Positions 26,071 to 35,593 of a stretch of DNA of 64,000 nt are shown here, in pieces. Source of the stretch: Paraphysomonas bandaiensis (taxonomy: Eukaryota; Chrysophyceae); the NCBI GenBank assembly GCA_965644295.1, contig CBFFRP010000431.1, positions 358,808 through 422,807 on the forward strand, read 5' to 3'. A program made the position numbers and the translations under genes. How positions within the stretch are numbered: the first letter of the stretch is position 1; every line of letters begins with the position of its first letter. Below the pieces are notes generated by a model. That model was not told the origin of the DNA. It searched no databases and saw nothing but the letters and a program-made list of their open reading frames with translations.

Positions 26071-26449
26071 CTAACGGTTTGCTTGGATTGCAGCAAGCAG
26101 CTCAGCATGATGGTTCTGAAGCTCCTGTCGTAGCTCTTGTCGTAGCTCTTGTCGTAGCTCAGCATGACTGTTCTGCAACTCCTGTAGTAGCTCAGCATGA
26201 CTGTTCTGCAACTCCACAAGGCCTCGCTGCAGGGCTGCTATATCATTTTTTATGGTGCTGACCTGCACAGTAAATCAGAATAATTTATCACACATCAAAA
26301 CCTACATCTGATACTGGAATGAGTGCATTCCGGCCCAGCATGTAATCGTAATTTAGTGAGTGCTGCTGGCTTGCGACTATCACGGCTGTGGCAACTAGAT
26401 TATCCGACGCTTCTGGGCATATATTCCAGATTACTGACAATGATATCAC
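26071..26449 (-). CDS. Possible short coiled-coil protein or transposon ORF fragment
   Basis: On the minus strand two open stretches can be joined. One ends LGRNALIPVSD before a GTAGG donor near 26305. The other begins VSTIKNDIAALQRGL after a TGCAG acceptor at about 26263 and runs to a stop at 26071. The second carries a short repeat of ELQNSHAELLQ/ELRQ units, a coiled coil produced by an in-frame 12-15 bp tandem repeat. The 5' end is not defined. It sits among mobile DNA, so it may be part of an element rather than a host gene. Confidence 0.3.
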
Positions 26450-26463
26450 AGCTGAAGTAATTG

Positions 26464-26599
26464 TCATATTTTTACAGTTAACACCACTGCATTTGATCAG
26501 TTTCGACCTACAAATTATATATAATCATCTTACTATTCGAAAATCGTTGTTTCAATGTAGGTCGAAACAAATGCAGTGGTGTTAACTGTAAAAATATGA
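26464..26599. repeat. Long near-perfect fold-back (hairpin) sequence
   Basis: Two arms of about 44-49 bp are reverse complements of each other (TCATATTTTTACAGTTAACA and onward; the right arm ends at 26599), differing only by a 5-nt insert GATCA in the left arm. The loop is about 43 nt. A fold-back or MITE-like element is likely; no target duplication was found. Confidence 0.7.
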
Positions 26600-26855
26600 T
26601 CTCTGTTTATTTCGGTATCTCTTCAAAAATTGAGCTCCTCAGCATCGAAAGAACCACAAAACAAATCAATCACACTGTCTAATTGTTCGTTTATTAGATG
26701 TATTTGAATAAAACCTTGACGAAATTATAAACTGTTTCATACACTATCTGAGAAATGTTCTCCATTCATAGCAATAACCCTCAACTGACTTTTAATAATA
26801 GATAATACAGTCCTGTACTCTGCGCATATGTGTATGTACGTATGTATGTATGGCT

Positions 26856-26968
26856 GTGGTCGGTAACCAGCGCGCTTATAGCGTTTTTTAGAAGCGCGCT
26901 CTTTTCGATCAATAAGCGCCGCTTTTCGGTGTGCGCTTATTGATCGAAAAAGCACTGTTGCCGACCAC
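26856..26968. repeat. Inverted repeat with GTGGTCGGTAAC ends
   Basis: Outer arms GTGGTCGGTAAC (26856) and GTTGCCGACCAC (ends 26968) pair with one mismatch. An inner pair TTTTCGATCAATAAGCGC / GCGCTTATTGATCGAAAA is perfect. It lies 120 bp upstream of the Harbinger-like fragment and could be part of that element's end. Confidence 0.6.
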
Positions 26969-27086
26969 GATGTGCTTATAAGCATTTTTTGTAAATTTTG
27001 TGTCAAGTAAAAAAGACAATTGTCTAGTAAGATATGTAAATGTATATATAATATATATTTAACGCTTACACGGCTGTTATTGGCAT

Positions 27087-27620
27087 ATGGACAGGAAGAG
27101 GAAGTTTACAGAAATCATCGAGCCATGCGTAATAATTGCTGCGGCCGTTGTTGTCATTGCCGCAGTCTCATTCCATCTCCTCTATATAGAGCAAAGCAAT
27201 GCCCCACCAGTACCATACTTTACCTCTGAAGAAAGGGAGGGTTATGCTGAAAGAGTTGTATTTGAAAATATCAACAGTTTAAATCCGTACAGGTAAATAA
27301 TTTGAGAATATACTGTTTGTTTAACTACAGCATAACATGCAGATGTCATGAGAATTATCGCATGGACACGGTACTCTTCAACAAACTGTGTGATCTACTT
27401 CGAGGTCATGTTTATGTGACCCACAAGCTTAGCTTAGAGGTCACTTTATAGCATGATAGAGTTACTGTTATTGTAATATCGTGCTGTTCAGGTACAGCTT
27501 GCAATTTATCTTGATTGGATAGGACATGCGCCTACTCTGAGGAAACAAAAGAATATGTTCCACCTTTCGCATGATCGAATTGTGTTGGCTAGACATAATA
27601 TTACAGAGACTATGTTACCT
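27087..27620 (+). pseudogene. PIF/Harbinger (HARBI1-like) transposase, N-terminal fragment
   Basis: Exons 27087-27292, 27331-27439 and 27492 onward join in frame. After a hydrophobic stretch (CVIIAAAVVVIAAV) the product reads CRCHENYRMDTVLFNKLCDL, then SLEVQLAIYLDWIGHAPTL and HLSHDRIVLARHNITETML. This fits the helix-turn-helix region before the DDE domain in Harbinger transposases (DDE_Tnp_4 family: FRM...F..LC..L, then V.la.fL..lgH, S...I.r...). Right after ETML the sequence runs into a (TATG)n tract, and no catalytic DDE part is present. It is therefore a broken copy. Confidence 0.65.
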
Positions 27621-27621
27621 G

Positions 27622-27623
<2 letters not shown>

Positions 27624-27653
<30 letters not shown>

Positions 27654-27944
27654 TGTATGTATGTATGTATGTATGTATGTATGTATGTATGTATGTATGT
27701 ATGTATGTATGTATGTATGTATGTATGTATGTATGTATGTATGTATGTATGTATGTATGTATGTATGTATGTATGTATGTATGTATGTATGTATGTATGT
27801 ATGTATGTATGTATGTATGTATGTATGTATGTATGTATGTATGTATGTATGTATGTATGTACTGTATGTATGTATGTATGTATGTATGTATGTATGTATG
27901 TATGTATGTATGTATGTATGTATGTATGTATGTATGTATGTATG

Positions 27945-27978
<34 letters not shown>

Positions 27979-28327
27979 TGTATATATGTATGTATGTATG
28001 TATGTATGCATGTATGTATGTATGTATGTATGTATGTACGTATGTATGTATGCATGTATGTATGTATGTATGTATGTATGTATGTATGTATGTATGTATG
28101 TATGTATGTATGTATGTATGTATGTATGTATGTATGTATGTATGTATGTATGTATGTATGTATGTATGTATGTATGTATGTATGTATGTATGTATGTATG
28201 TATGTATGTATGTATGTATGTATGTATGTATGTATGTATGTATGTATGTATGTATGTATGTATGTATGTATGTATGTATGTATGTATGTATGTATGTATG
28301 TATGTATGTATGTATGTATGTATGTAT
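27624..28327 (+). repeat. (TATG)n microsatellite, about 700 bp
   Basis: About 175 tetranucleotide units with few interruptions (near 27860, 27947, 27981, 28008, 28039, 28050). It ends the Harbinger fragment on its left and lies 55 bp before the start of the SFSWAP-like gene on its right. Confidence 0.95.
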
Positions 28328-28382
28328 ATTATTATATTCTTATTGTTCCACTTATAACTCATGCATACATGTACAATAGCTC

Positions 28383-30115
28383 ATGTCCTCCACACCTTCC
28401 TTATGTATAACAGGGCACCCCATATCCCTTATCAAGGATGATATCAACGCCTTATATATCGACCAAGGCTCTCACTTGATATTATGGGGATCTGATAGTG
28501 ATAAACAACATGCTGAAGATATCGACTTATGGATAGATAGATACGATGTTCGAATATTATTATCAGAATATAATAGTTTTTGTTATCATCAACAAGATAG
28601 ATATACTGCTGCTCCTGACGCTGATGAAGAGGATGATATTATGTATGAGAGATATCAGGATCTTCTAGATGCTAATGAAGAAGACTTGCAGCCTGTCTCT
28701 GTAGATTCACATCATAATGAAGATAAGAAAACAGTTACTAAAGAAGAGACTCCATTTGTGAAACCTCATGATATTAATTTTCCTTCTGATATGCCTCTTC
28801 CTGTAACAGAGAAACAGTTTCATATTATTGTCCATACTGCAAAGGCAACAAGAGGCAATCGTCAACTAGAGGTATTATTGAAGGTAAAGCAGTCCAATAA
28901 CAAACTATTTGAGTTTCTCAACGATGATACCCCACTTCATGCCCTATATAAGGTACGCGATGCGCGATATTATTTTTTCTCTCCTCTCACATTAGTATGA
29001 TGGATCAGTACCTTTTGGACCTTAGTGAGGCACAGTTCTGGGGAGTTTTTCTGCGCAGGCGGGTTGGGGACGCCGAGAGCAGTGGATCTTCGGTTATGTA
29101 TGCTGAGAAGGTACCGAACAATGCTCTCTCTTTACTGGGAGAGTACACTGATAGTGAGGATGAAGACTGCGGTAATGCCGCTACAGATGGTCCCAGAAAA
29201 GAAGTGAAAATGGTCGCAAGCCCACTTCATTTCAGAGATGACGGTACAGACAAGGTGGCTCCGAAGGAAGGATCCACTGTCTCTGCCGAAGAGGGTGATA
29301 GTTTTACTTCTCAAGCTGTGTCAGACATCGTAAGCTTAAAAGAACCTGTTGATGTTGTGGCCGCAGTTCATGAAAGCGACCATTGTATACCCTGTGGAGT
29401 TGGTGTAAATAGCTATGATGGAGTAAAGAAAACAATAGAGAATGAAATAGACTACCTCAGTGAAAGTGACGATGGGTTCTCTGAGGATGTGGAGGCCAAG
29501 GCGGACAGGTTTTGGTGTGCTGGGATTAAGCGGCGGCGCCTAGAGCGAGCGAAGAAAAAGGCAGACGAGGAGCAGAAAAATGCTGCTGCCGTTCGTGCTG
29601 AGAGACTGAAGAGAGCGAAGATGCTGGCAGGACACTTCCTGTTATCAGCTACAGAGCCTAGTAACGGGAGCACAGAGAGTGCGAACTCCGATAGATGCAG
29701 TCGTTCTACACTGGAGGACGGCGAGACACAAAGCAGATCGAAGCCTATTAGGGATACCAGTAGGAGCCGTAGTGCTGAAAGAAGTACAAACAGAAGCAGG
29801 AGTAGGTCACGTGAAAGACATCACCGTAGTTATAGTCGGGGCCGAGAGAGGGAGCGTCGCAGTTACAAGGTGGAACGAGATGCTAGCAGGGACAGGGAAA
29901 GGGGACGCAGTGGAAGGAATCGACGAAGTATTAGTCGTTCTAGGAGCAGTAGTATCAGATCGAGACGGAAGCGTGACCGAAGTGATAGCAGCCGTAGTGA
30001 TAGGAGAGCTAGGAGTCGAAATAGAAGCCGGTATGCTCATAGCAGCAGATCGAGGGTTGGCAAAAGACCGGACACAGAACTAATGCCTTCGGACTTGATA
30101 GGTATAATGCATTAG
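28383..30115 (+). CDS. SFSWAP-like splicing regulator (DRY_EERY, SURP, RS domain)
   Basis: Exons 28383-28952 and 29009-30115, 558 residues. The acceptor at 29008 is chosen because it restores the SURP end HALYKYLLDL; a nearer AG at 28995 gives a stop. N-terminal residues match the SWAP N-terminal (DRY_EERY) domain: DQGSHLILWGSD, IDRYDVRILLSEY, MYERYQDLL. One SURP module follows (EKQFHIIVHTAKATRGNRQL, LFEFLNDDTPLHALY), which binds SF1-type or other splicing partners. The C-terminal 100 residues are a dense Arg-Ser domain (SRSRSRERHH, SRSRSSSIRS) preceded by the basic helix KRRRLERAKKKADEEQKN. The family regulates alternative splicing in the nucleus. Only one SURP is visible, whereas animal SFSWAP has two. 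Confidence 0.8.
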
Positions 30116-30903
30116 ATTCTTACGTCAGTTACTTAAATTAATCGTTTCCACAGATTCCAGCAAGCTTTTTGGTAAAGTTAAATCGCTTCTCGAATCTATG
30201 GAATAGTTTTATTTCTACACAGTTGCGTGTATTTTCTTTAGTACCAATCAGCATGAGGTCAATTGACTTGTAAATACGTAGTAAATATATTGGCATATTG
30301 GCAGGTTGCGATGTTTTTTTCTTTATTAGTTTTATTGAGATGGTGTAGAAGTAGAAGGGTATCCTTAGAACTTATTATTCCTGTTTGAGAATTGGACGTA
30401 GGATTAAACCTATACGAGTTGTGATACCAGCTAAGATTTAGCTTTGCAAAATTCGCACTTTATAAAAGTGAAATATATATTTTTAGGACCAGTAAATATA
30501 TTTTTCAACCTCTTCAGAATAAATTCCCTCGGAATAAATACAATGGTGATTATTTAATAAAACTAATTGCCATAATCGTTTACACTTCTACTGAGCGACT
30601 GATACATTTACGTTTGCAGTGTCACCACGATACTACAGCTTCACATAGCTAGTGAGTACTGAGTACTATTGTCTATTGTCTACATAATGCTGTTTCTCAA
30701 ATTGTCCTCAATAGATAATAATATAATCGTTCCACACGTACCCCTTGCTTTGAAGGTATTTGATACTTTAAAATGTGTTTATAAAAAGAGGAAATCGAAA
30801 TACAGAAGCAAAATACCAGGACAAGTATGACAAACATCCATAAATGGAATACACATTTTTCACAAGGCATCTACACCCTTGCTGCAATAATATTAACAGC
30901 ACG
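30116..30903. other. Convergent intergenic region
   Basis: Between the SFSWAP-like (+) and glycosyltransferase (-) stops. AT-rich, no gene, and no TATG tract. Confidence 0.5.
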
Positions 30904-32346
30904 TCAGCTATTATCGCTAAATATAGCAGACTTATTAGTGTTGGCGTTTTTGTGACACATCTTGCTTTTATAATACTCCAGTGCCGCGTTGAAAGCTCTG
31001 TGTATTGTGCATAACATGAACCCATTCCTCCGATTATACCTAAGTTCTTGATCGTTTCCCTGCAAAACTGTTAGTGGATGCATGGCGTAAATCACTTCAA
31101 CTACCTGTTTGAGCTTAGGTGTTGAGTTAGGAGTACTTAAATGGATAGATGGTTCGATAAGCATAGGTGCTTCGCACGAAAATACATGGTGATCAACACT
31201 ACGCTTCCAGAATCCCAAGTTTTCCACCAAGTACCGTTGACAGTAGTGAACAAATGTCGGCATCGGAGAGTCGGGAAAGAATACACCACCAACAGGAGTT
31301 ACACAGACGTCATCACCAAGAGCATCTACCCATGGCCAGCCCTCACCATGTACATGCACGTTCGACACCATGAAATGGTCTACCCGCAAATGTGGGAGTC
31401 GTTCATGAGCAGCGGCCATAGCGTAAGCAAACATCTCAGCAAGTAAATAAGGGTAATTCTCATACACCCGAGGTACAAGGCGCACCCACGACTGTGTCAG
31501 CCGGAGCATATCACTGCTCTCTAAGATGTATGGAGCCCCAACTGAGAAGTATCGCTTTCCTTGCTCCTCGTCGTGCAATTGCATGCAAGGCGAATCGATC
31601 CCACATATCCTACTGCGATTTAGCTGAGGGTCGTCGTCCACAACCCACGGGGCACCAATCCCATAGTGCTGAGCAACTGGCCTTCCTACCGTAACTCTAT
31701 CAAATATATCTTCCGATCTGACAGAACCTGACACTATAACATTTGACTGGCCCGCCACCGAAGCTGTAAGTGGTCGTAAGAATATAAAATCGGGATCCAC
31801 CAATGCTATTATTGCCCCAGGACGTACCGGGGGATTTGAATTTTCTAACCAGTGCAAAACCCCATATGGCTTATTATAAAATGCATAATTTTTTTTAGTT
31901 TTAGGATCTTTTTTATAGTCAGGTGTGAAATGAATACGATAGTTTGGATACAGTATACTGTAATGATTACGTAATTCAATTTGTTTTTTATAATCACAAC
32001 CACTTGCAATACGTGTTAATATACCATTTTGTTTAACTTGTATAGCTGAATGAAATAATAAATGTGTTTGCCAATCTTGATATAAACTACAGTCAGTTGA
32101 GAATATCACATATATATGATCCATATCACTTGTATCTGTATATTGTGTTAATGATCCATGAATATTTTGATATGTAAACCATTTTTGTTCTTCATTAACT
32201 GTATTTTTTAGAACTGAACCATTTATAACACAATATATTAGAAATATTGTCCAAGATATCATAATAATCCATGTGATTATAGTTAGATATGAATTGGATT
32301 TGTTGGAATTTTTATGAAATCCTTTTTTTGATATATTAAAATCCAT
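30904..32346 (-). CDS. HPAT/SGT-like Golgi glycosyltransferase
   Basis: Single exon, 480 residues, ATG at 32346. It is a type II membrane protein: short cytosolic N-terminus, then a membrane anchor at about residues 20-42 (LTIITWIIMISWTIFLIYCV). The lumenal part carries YVIFSTDCSLYQDWQTHLL, RIASGCDY, FTPDYKKD, NKPYGVLHWLE and the metal/nucleotide-sugar DxD-type motif ALVDPDFIFLRPL. These match the hydroxyproline O-arabinosyltransferase / peptidyl-serine alpha-galactosyltransferase families of plants, algae and protists, which modify secreted or wall proteins. Which sugar is moved cannot be told. The first 500 coding bases are extremely AT-rich, and GC rises sharply after that. Confidence 0.75.
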   Translation of the reverse strand: MDFNISKKGFHKNSNKSNSYLTIITWIIMISWTIFLIYCVINGSVLKNTVNEEQKWFTYQNIHGSLTQYTDTSDMDHIYVIFSTDCSLYQDWQTHLLFHSAIQVKQNGILTRIASGCDYKKQIELRNHYSILYPNYRIHFTPDYKKDPKTKKNYAFYNKPYGVLHWLENSNPPVRPGAIIALVDPDFIFLRPLTASVAGQSNVIVSGSVRSEDIFDRVTVGRPVAQHYGIGAPWVVDDDPQLNRSRICGIDSPCMQLHDEEQGKRYFSVGAPYILESSDMLRLTQSWVRLVPRVYENYPYLLAEMFAYAMAAAHERLPHLRVDHFMVSNVHVHGEGWPWVDALGDDVCVTPVGGVFFPDSPMPTFVHYCQRYLVENLGFWKRSVDHHVFSCEAPMLIEPSIHLSTPNSTPKLKQVVEVIYAMHPLTVLQGNDQELRYNRRNGFMLCTIHRAFNAALEYYKSKMCHKNANTNKSAIFSDNS

Positions 32347-32824
32347 TATTTTGTAATAAAAAATAGAATTATTTGATTGAAATATAATGAATTGAAGTAA
32401 GAAAGATGATAATATGTGAATATATGCATGGTATTGATGTTAATGTTAAACGAGTAAAGTAGATCATGTATGATATATAAGTATAGGTGTTCTACAGCAT
32501 ATTAATTTCAATACTTGTTTTGTGTGGTAATTATCATATACGGTAACTACAGTGTATTTCACTGGGTACTTCACTGTATATTGCGATGCTGCCGATCAAC
32601 CATACTGTAGGCACCGCACATATACGCACCGCATGCCTGTACATATACATGTACTGCTGTGCTATATAATTCGGTGTACACATATACATATATACATACC
32701 TGTACATCCATACCATACTACAATATCTATACACACCTACCGTTCAACAACAGTCTGCCTGCAATCTCCTCGTATCTGCCACCCTTTACTTCTATACATC
32801 TCTTTTATCATAAAGGAGAATCAT
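32347..32824. other. Divergent interval upstream of the glycosyltransferase
   Basis: No gene. TATA/CATA-rich simple sequence at about 32640-32725. Confidence 0.45.
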
Positions 32825-32983
32825 ATGATATCGATATCAAACGACACCCTTCTTTCTATTGCATTGTTTGCCCTGTACATGTGTTTAGCATGGGAGTTAT
32901 TCGATCATTTCTCTGGTAAAGTTGTGTATGATAAAGACAACACAGAGAAAACTAGATTATTACATAATGATAATAGAAAATAA
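32825..32983 (+). CDS. Possible 52-residue single-span membrane protein
   Basis: ATG at 32825 (MISISNDTLL) to TAA at 32983. One hydrophobic segment (LLSIALFALYMCLAW) is followed by a charged tail (DKDNTEKTRLLHNDNRK). It is preceded by the AT/CATA-rich stretch typical of gene starts here. The size and layout fit a small membrane-microprotein, but a chance ORF is not excluded. Confidence 0.35.
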   Translation: MISISNDTLLSIALFALYMCLAWELFDHFSGKVVYDKDNTEKTRLLHNDNRK

Positions 32984-33722
32984 TAACATCATGATACGAA
33001 GCATTGCTATACACTGCTTAACATATTGAATCATATTTGTATATGTTTTCTATGTGTCTAATCACTGATGATAAATGTACATCCACTGGTTGTTTCAAGC
33101 GCAGGGAGTGAAAACGGTACGCGTAAAATGTGTCTTCGTGTATATCTTGTATCTTGAATGAATGAATCTGACTAGGAAACTAGAATGAAAATTCGAATAA
33201 AATAATTGAAGTGTTTTTCTAAGGGTCGCAGTTTTAACTACCTACTACCAACTATATATGCAACATATTTAAGTACCACAGTAGAGAGTGTATGCTCCCT
33301 ACCACAGAAGTCTATTGTATGTAATATTATGTAATATTATCTTTTTTTGGTCGATTTAAATGCACTGGTGAGTTTTGCTGGTATGCTAGCTACTTGGCAG
33401 AACAATGGTAATTTTAACGTGAGAATTTTTGTTGTCCGTTTAGATGCAAACTAATATTCATCATCTTGAAGGATTGAGTAAAACGCATTACTTATATAAG
33501 CTTGAAGCAATAGAATATGACATGACCCTTCAACGTGTATGTCGAGATATGTTAAATTGACCGTAATATTTCACTCTAAATTAGTTTAATCTAGTTACCA
33601 AGCATTTCCTGACTTTTTCTTTCAGAAAGCGCGCATGACAACAGATAATATATCACATAGAAGGTATAATTACTTATTGCGCTGGCAATTAACTACGTGC
33701 ACTACTTCATGACAATATGACA
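32984..33722. other. Intergenic region
   Basis: AT-rich, with no gene or strong repeat seen. Confidence 0.5.
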
Positions 33723-35040
33723 TCAGTACACTTCCCGTCGCCCCCTCCCTCCAGGACCATAAACTCCACCTCGTCCTCCCATATGCCTGGGTCCTCCCCC
33801 CCGACCTCCACCCCCGGGATAGAAATCCCCTCCCATCATCCCCATAGGCGGCTGCATCATCATCATCATGTATTCCTCTCTGGCCTGGTGCTGTAAGGCC
33901 CGGTACGCTTCTAGATATTCCTCATAGGTCATGTTGGCAATGTCCATCATATCTAGATAGCTTCCTGCCCCTCCCCTGTCCTCGTCCCTCTCTCTATCCC
34001 GTCCTCCACGTCTGCGCTTTCCATCATCTCGTCCTTCACTGCGGTCTCGCTCTAATATATATACTCAGATATTGCCGATATGAATCTATGACGAGCTTAC
34101 CACTTCTACTCTTTCTGTCACGATCTTTACTATCCCGACGACTGTCTTCATCGTGTCCATTAGTCTCTCTCTCTTGATTTTTCACAGGAATCAATGCGGC
34201 TCTCACTTCTTCCGGTGTTACTGTGGGTGGAAGGGGAAAGCGTTGGGTTGCAATGATGGAGAGGTTCTTGTCGCTCGCTGCTAGCTTCGCCCTCTGAGAC
34301 TCAAGCGTCTCCTGTAAACAAATTGGCAACACACATAACAATGTCACTTCAAATACACAATTCAATACCGGTGGAGATTGGTCAATAAGACTAATGAGCG
34401 TGGTCGCCGCCTGCATATCAAGCTCCTGGCCGTTTTTGCTCACTTTCACTGGCTTATCATGATTCATTGTGTTTAATACATGGTTAGTACTGGGATACGG
34501 CAGGTGACACAGTCGAATCCAATGAACAGATATGGGCTGCAACAGTTGTTAATACAATTGGGCAGATATTGCAAAGGAGTAAGATATACCCGCTTCTTGG
34601 CCTCCTCGGAATCATCACACCCACTTCCACTTTCGGATATAACAGCATACCCATGAAAATGACGACTTCCATTAACCGAAAAAATAAGAGTAACATCAGA
34701 TCCACGAGCAGCATCTCTAAGTCTCTCTTTGACCTTTAAAGTCGTATTCCATTCATGTTCATTATAGGAATGAGAGATGTCATTATGTGTTTGGGATTTA
34801 ACTATAAAAAATCGGCGTTTTATGCTACATTGATCATTGCTTCCTTGAATTTCTTCATTCTTTTTTGGTGAAGATCCTCCAATATCCATTGAATTGTCAA
34901 CATCTGTGCCGTATAATAAGGATGTCTCGGCATCATCCTATTGCCATTGATTATATATTGATATACTTAATATATAGCACTACCTCGTTCTCCTTTGGTT
35001 CATTGTCATCATCCGCTAATATTCCACTGACAATATCCAT
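33723..35040 (-). CDS. YTH-domain m6A reader (YTHDC1-like cage)
   Basis: Exons complement(34984-35040, 34590-34937, 34369-34536, 34101-34311, 33723-34051) close in frame: 370 residues from ATG at 35040. The YTH domain spans about residues 60-200: RRFFIVKSQTHNDI, EHEWNTTLKVKERLRDA, VTLIFSVNGSRHFHGYAVIS, then VHWIRLCHLPYP, DKPVKVSKNGQELD. The aromatic cage that holds N6-methyladenosine is visible as Trp in EHEW and Trp in VHWI. The third wall is the Leu of CHLPY, as in YTHDC1 rather than the Trp of YTHDF proteins. The tail is basic (DRDRKSRSGERDRSEGRDDG), then MTYEEYLEAY and a Gly/Arg/Met-rich end (RGG-like). This suggests a nuclear RNA-processing role; that role is inferred. Confidence 0.85.
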
Positions 35041-35593
35041 TAGTCACTCTGCTCCTGGGGTAAACTGTTCCAGGAATAATGTATTGAATATATTCTCTTA
35101 ATAAGCTTCAGCCGGTACCATTATACAATACTGCATACCCTTCATAACATACCACAGTATACCCATGTATACTTACATACATGCATACATACATACATAC
35201 ATACATACATACATACATACCTACATACATACATACATACATACATACATACATACATACATACATACATACATACATACATACATACATACATACATAC
35301 ATACATACATACATACATACATACATACATACATACATACATACATACATACATACATACATACATACATACATACATACATACATACATACATACATAC
35401 ATACATACATACATACATACATACATACATACATACATACATACATACATACATGATAGACGAGTACATCAGTGCTTCCTAAAGATAGATTTCTGCAACC
35501 AACACACATAGTTCTCCACATACATAGTGTGCCTTACATCTCCTCCCTATGAAATAATTCATTTATTAATATCTTCCCATATATCTGATTCAT
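35041..35593. other. Divergent promoter interval, YTH (-) / MATE (+)
   Basis: Most of it is the (CATA)n tract at 35174-35454, listed separately. Confidence 0.6.
35174..35454 (-). repeat. (CATA)n microsatellite, about 280 bp
   Basis: About 70 units of TATG on the minus strand with single interruptions near 35183 and 35221. Lies between the divergent YTH and MATE starts. Confidence 0.95.

Larger units (their letters stand above)
23491..27086. other. Repeat-rich gene-poor zone
   Basis: Contains an AT-rich ORF at 23859-24119 of doubtful reality, minisatellites (24610-24890, 25255-25432), an R1 copy, a possible coiled-coil ORF (minus strand, to 26071), and two strong fold-backs (26464-26599, 26856-26968). 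Confidence 0.55.

Noticed and set aside
27555-28410. Long ORFs of MYVC or THTYI repeats on both strands at the (TATG)n tracts (also 35108-35521 and 39425-40248)
   Set aside because: They are translations of a tetranucleotide microsatellite in every frame, not genes.
28996-29008. Nearer acceptor at 28995 for the SFSWAP-like gene
   Set aside because: It leads to a stop after nine codons, while the acceptor at 29008 restores the SURP domain end and a long open frame.
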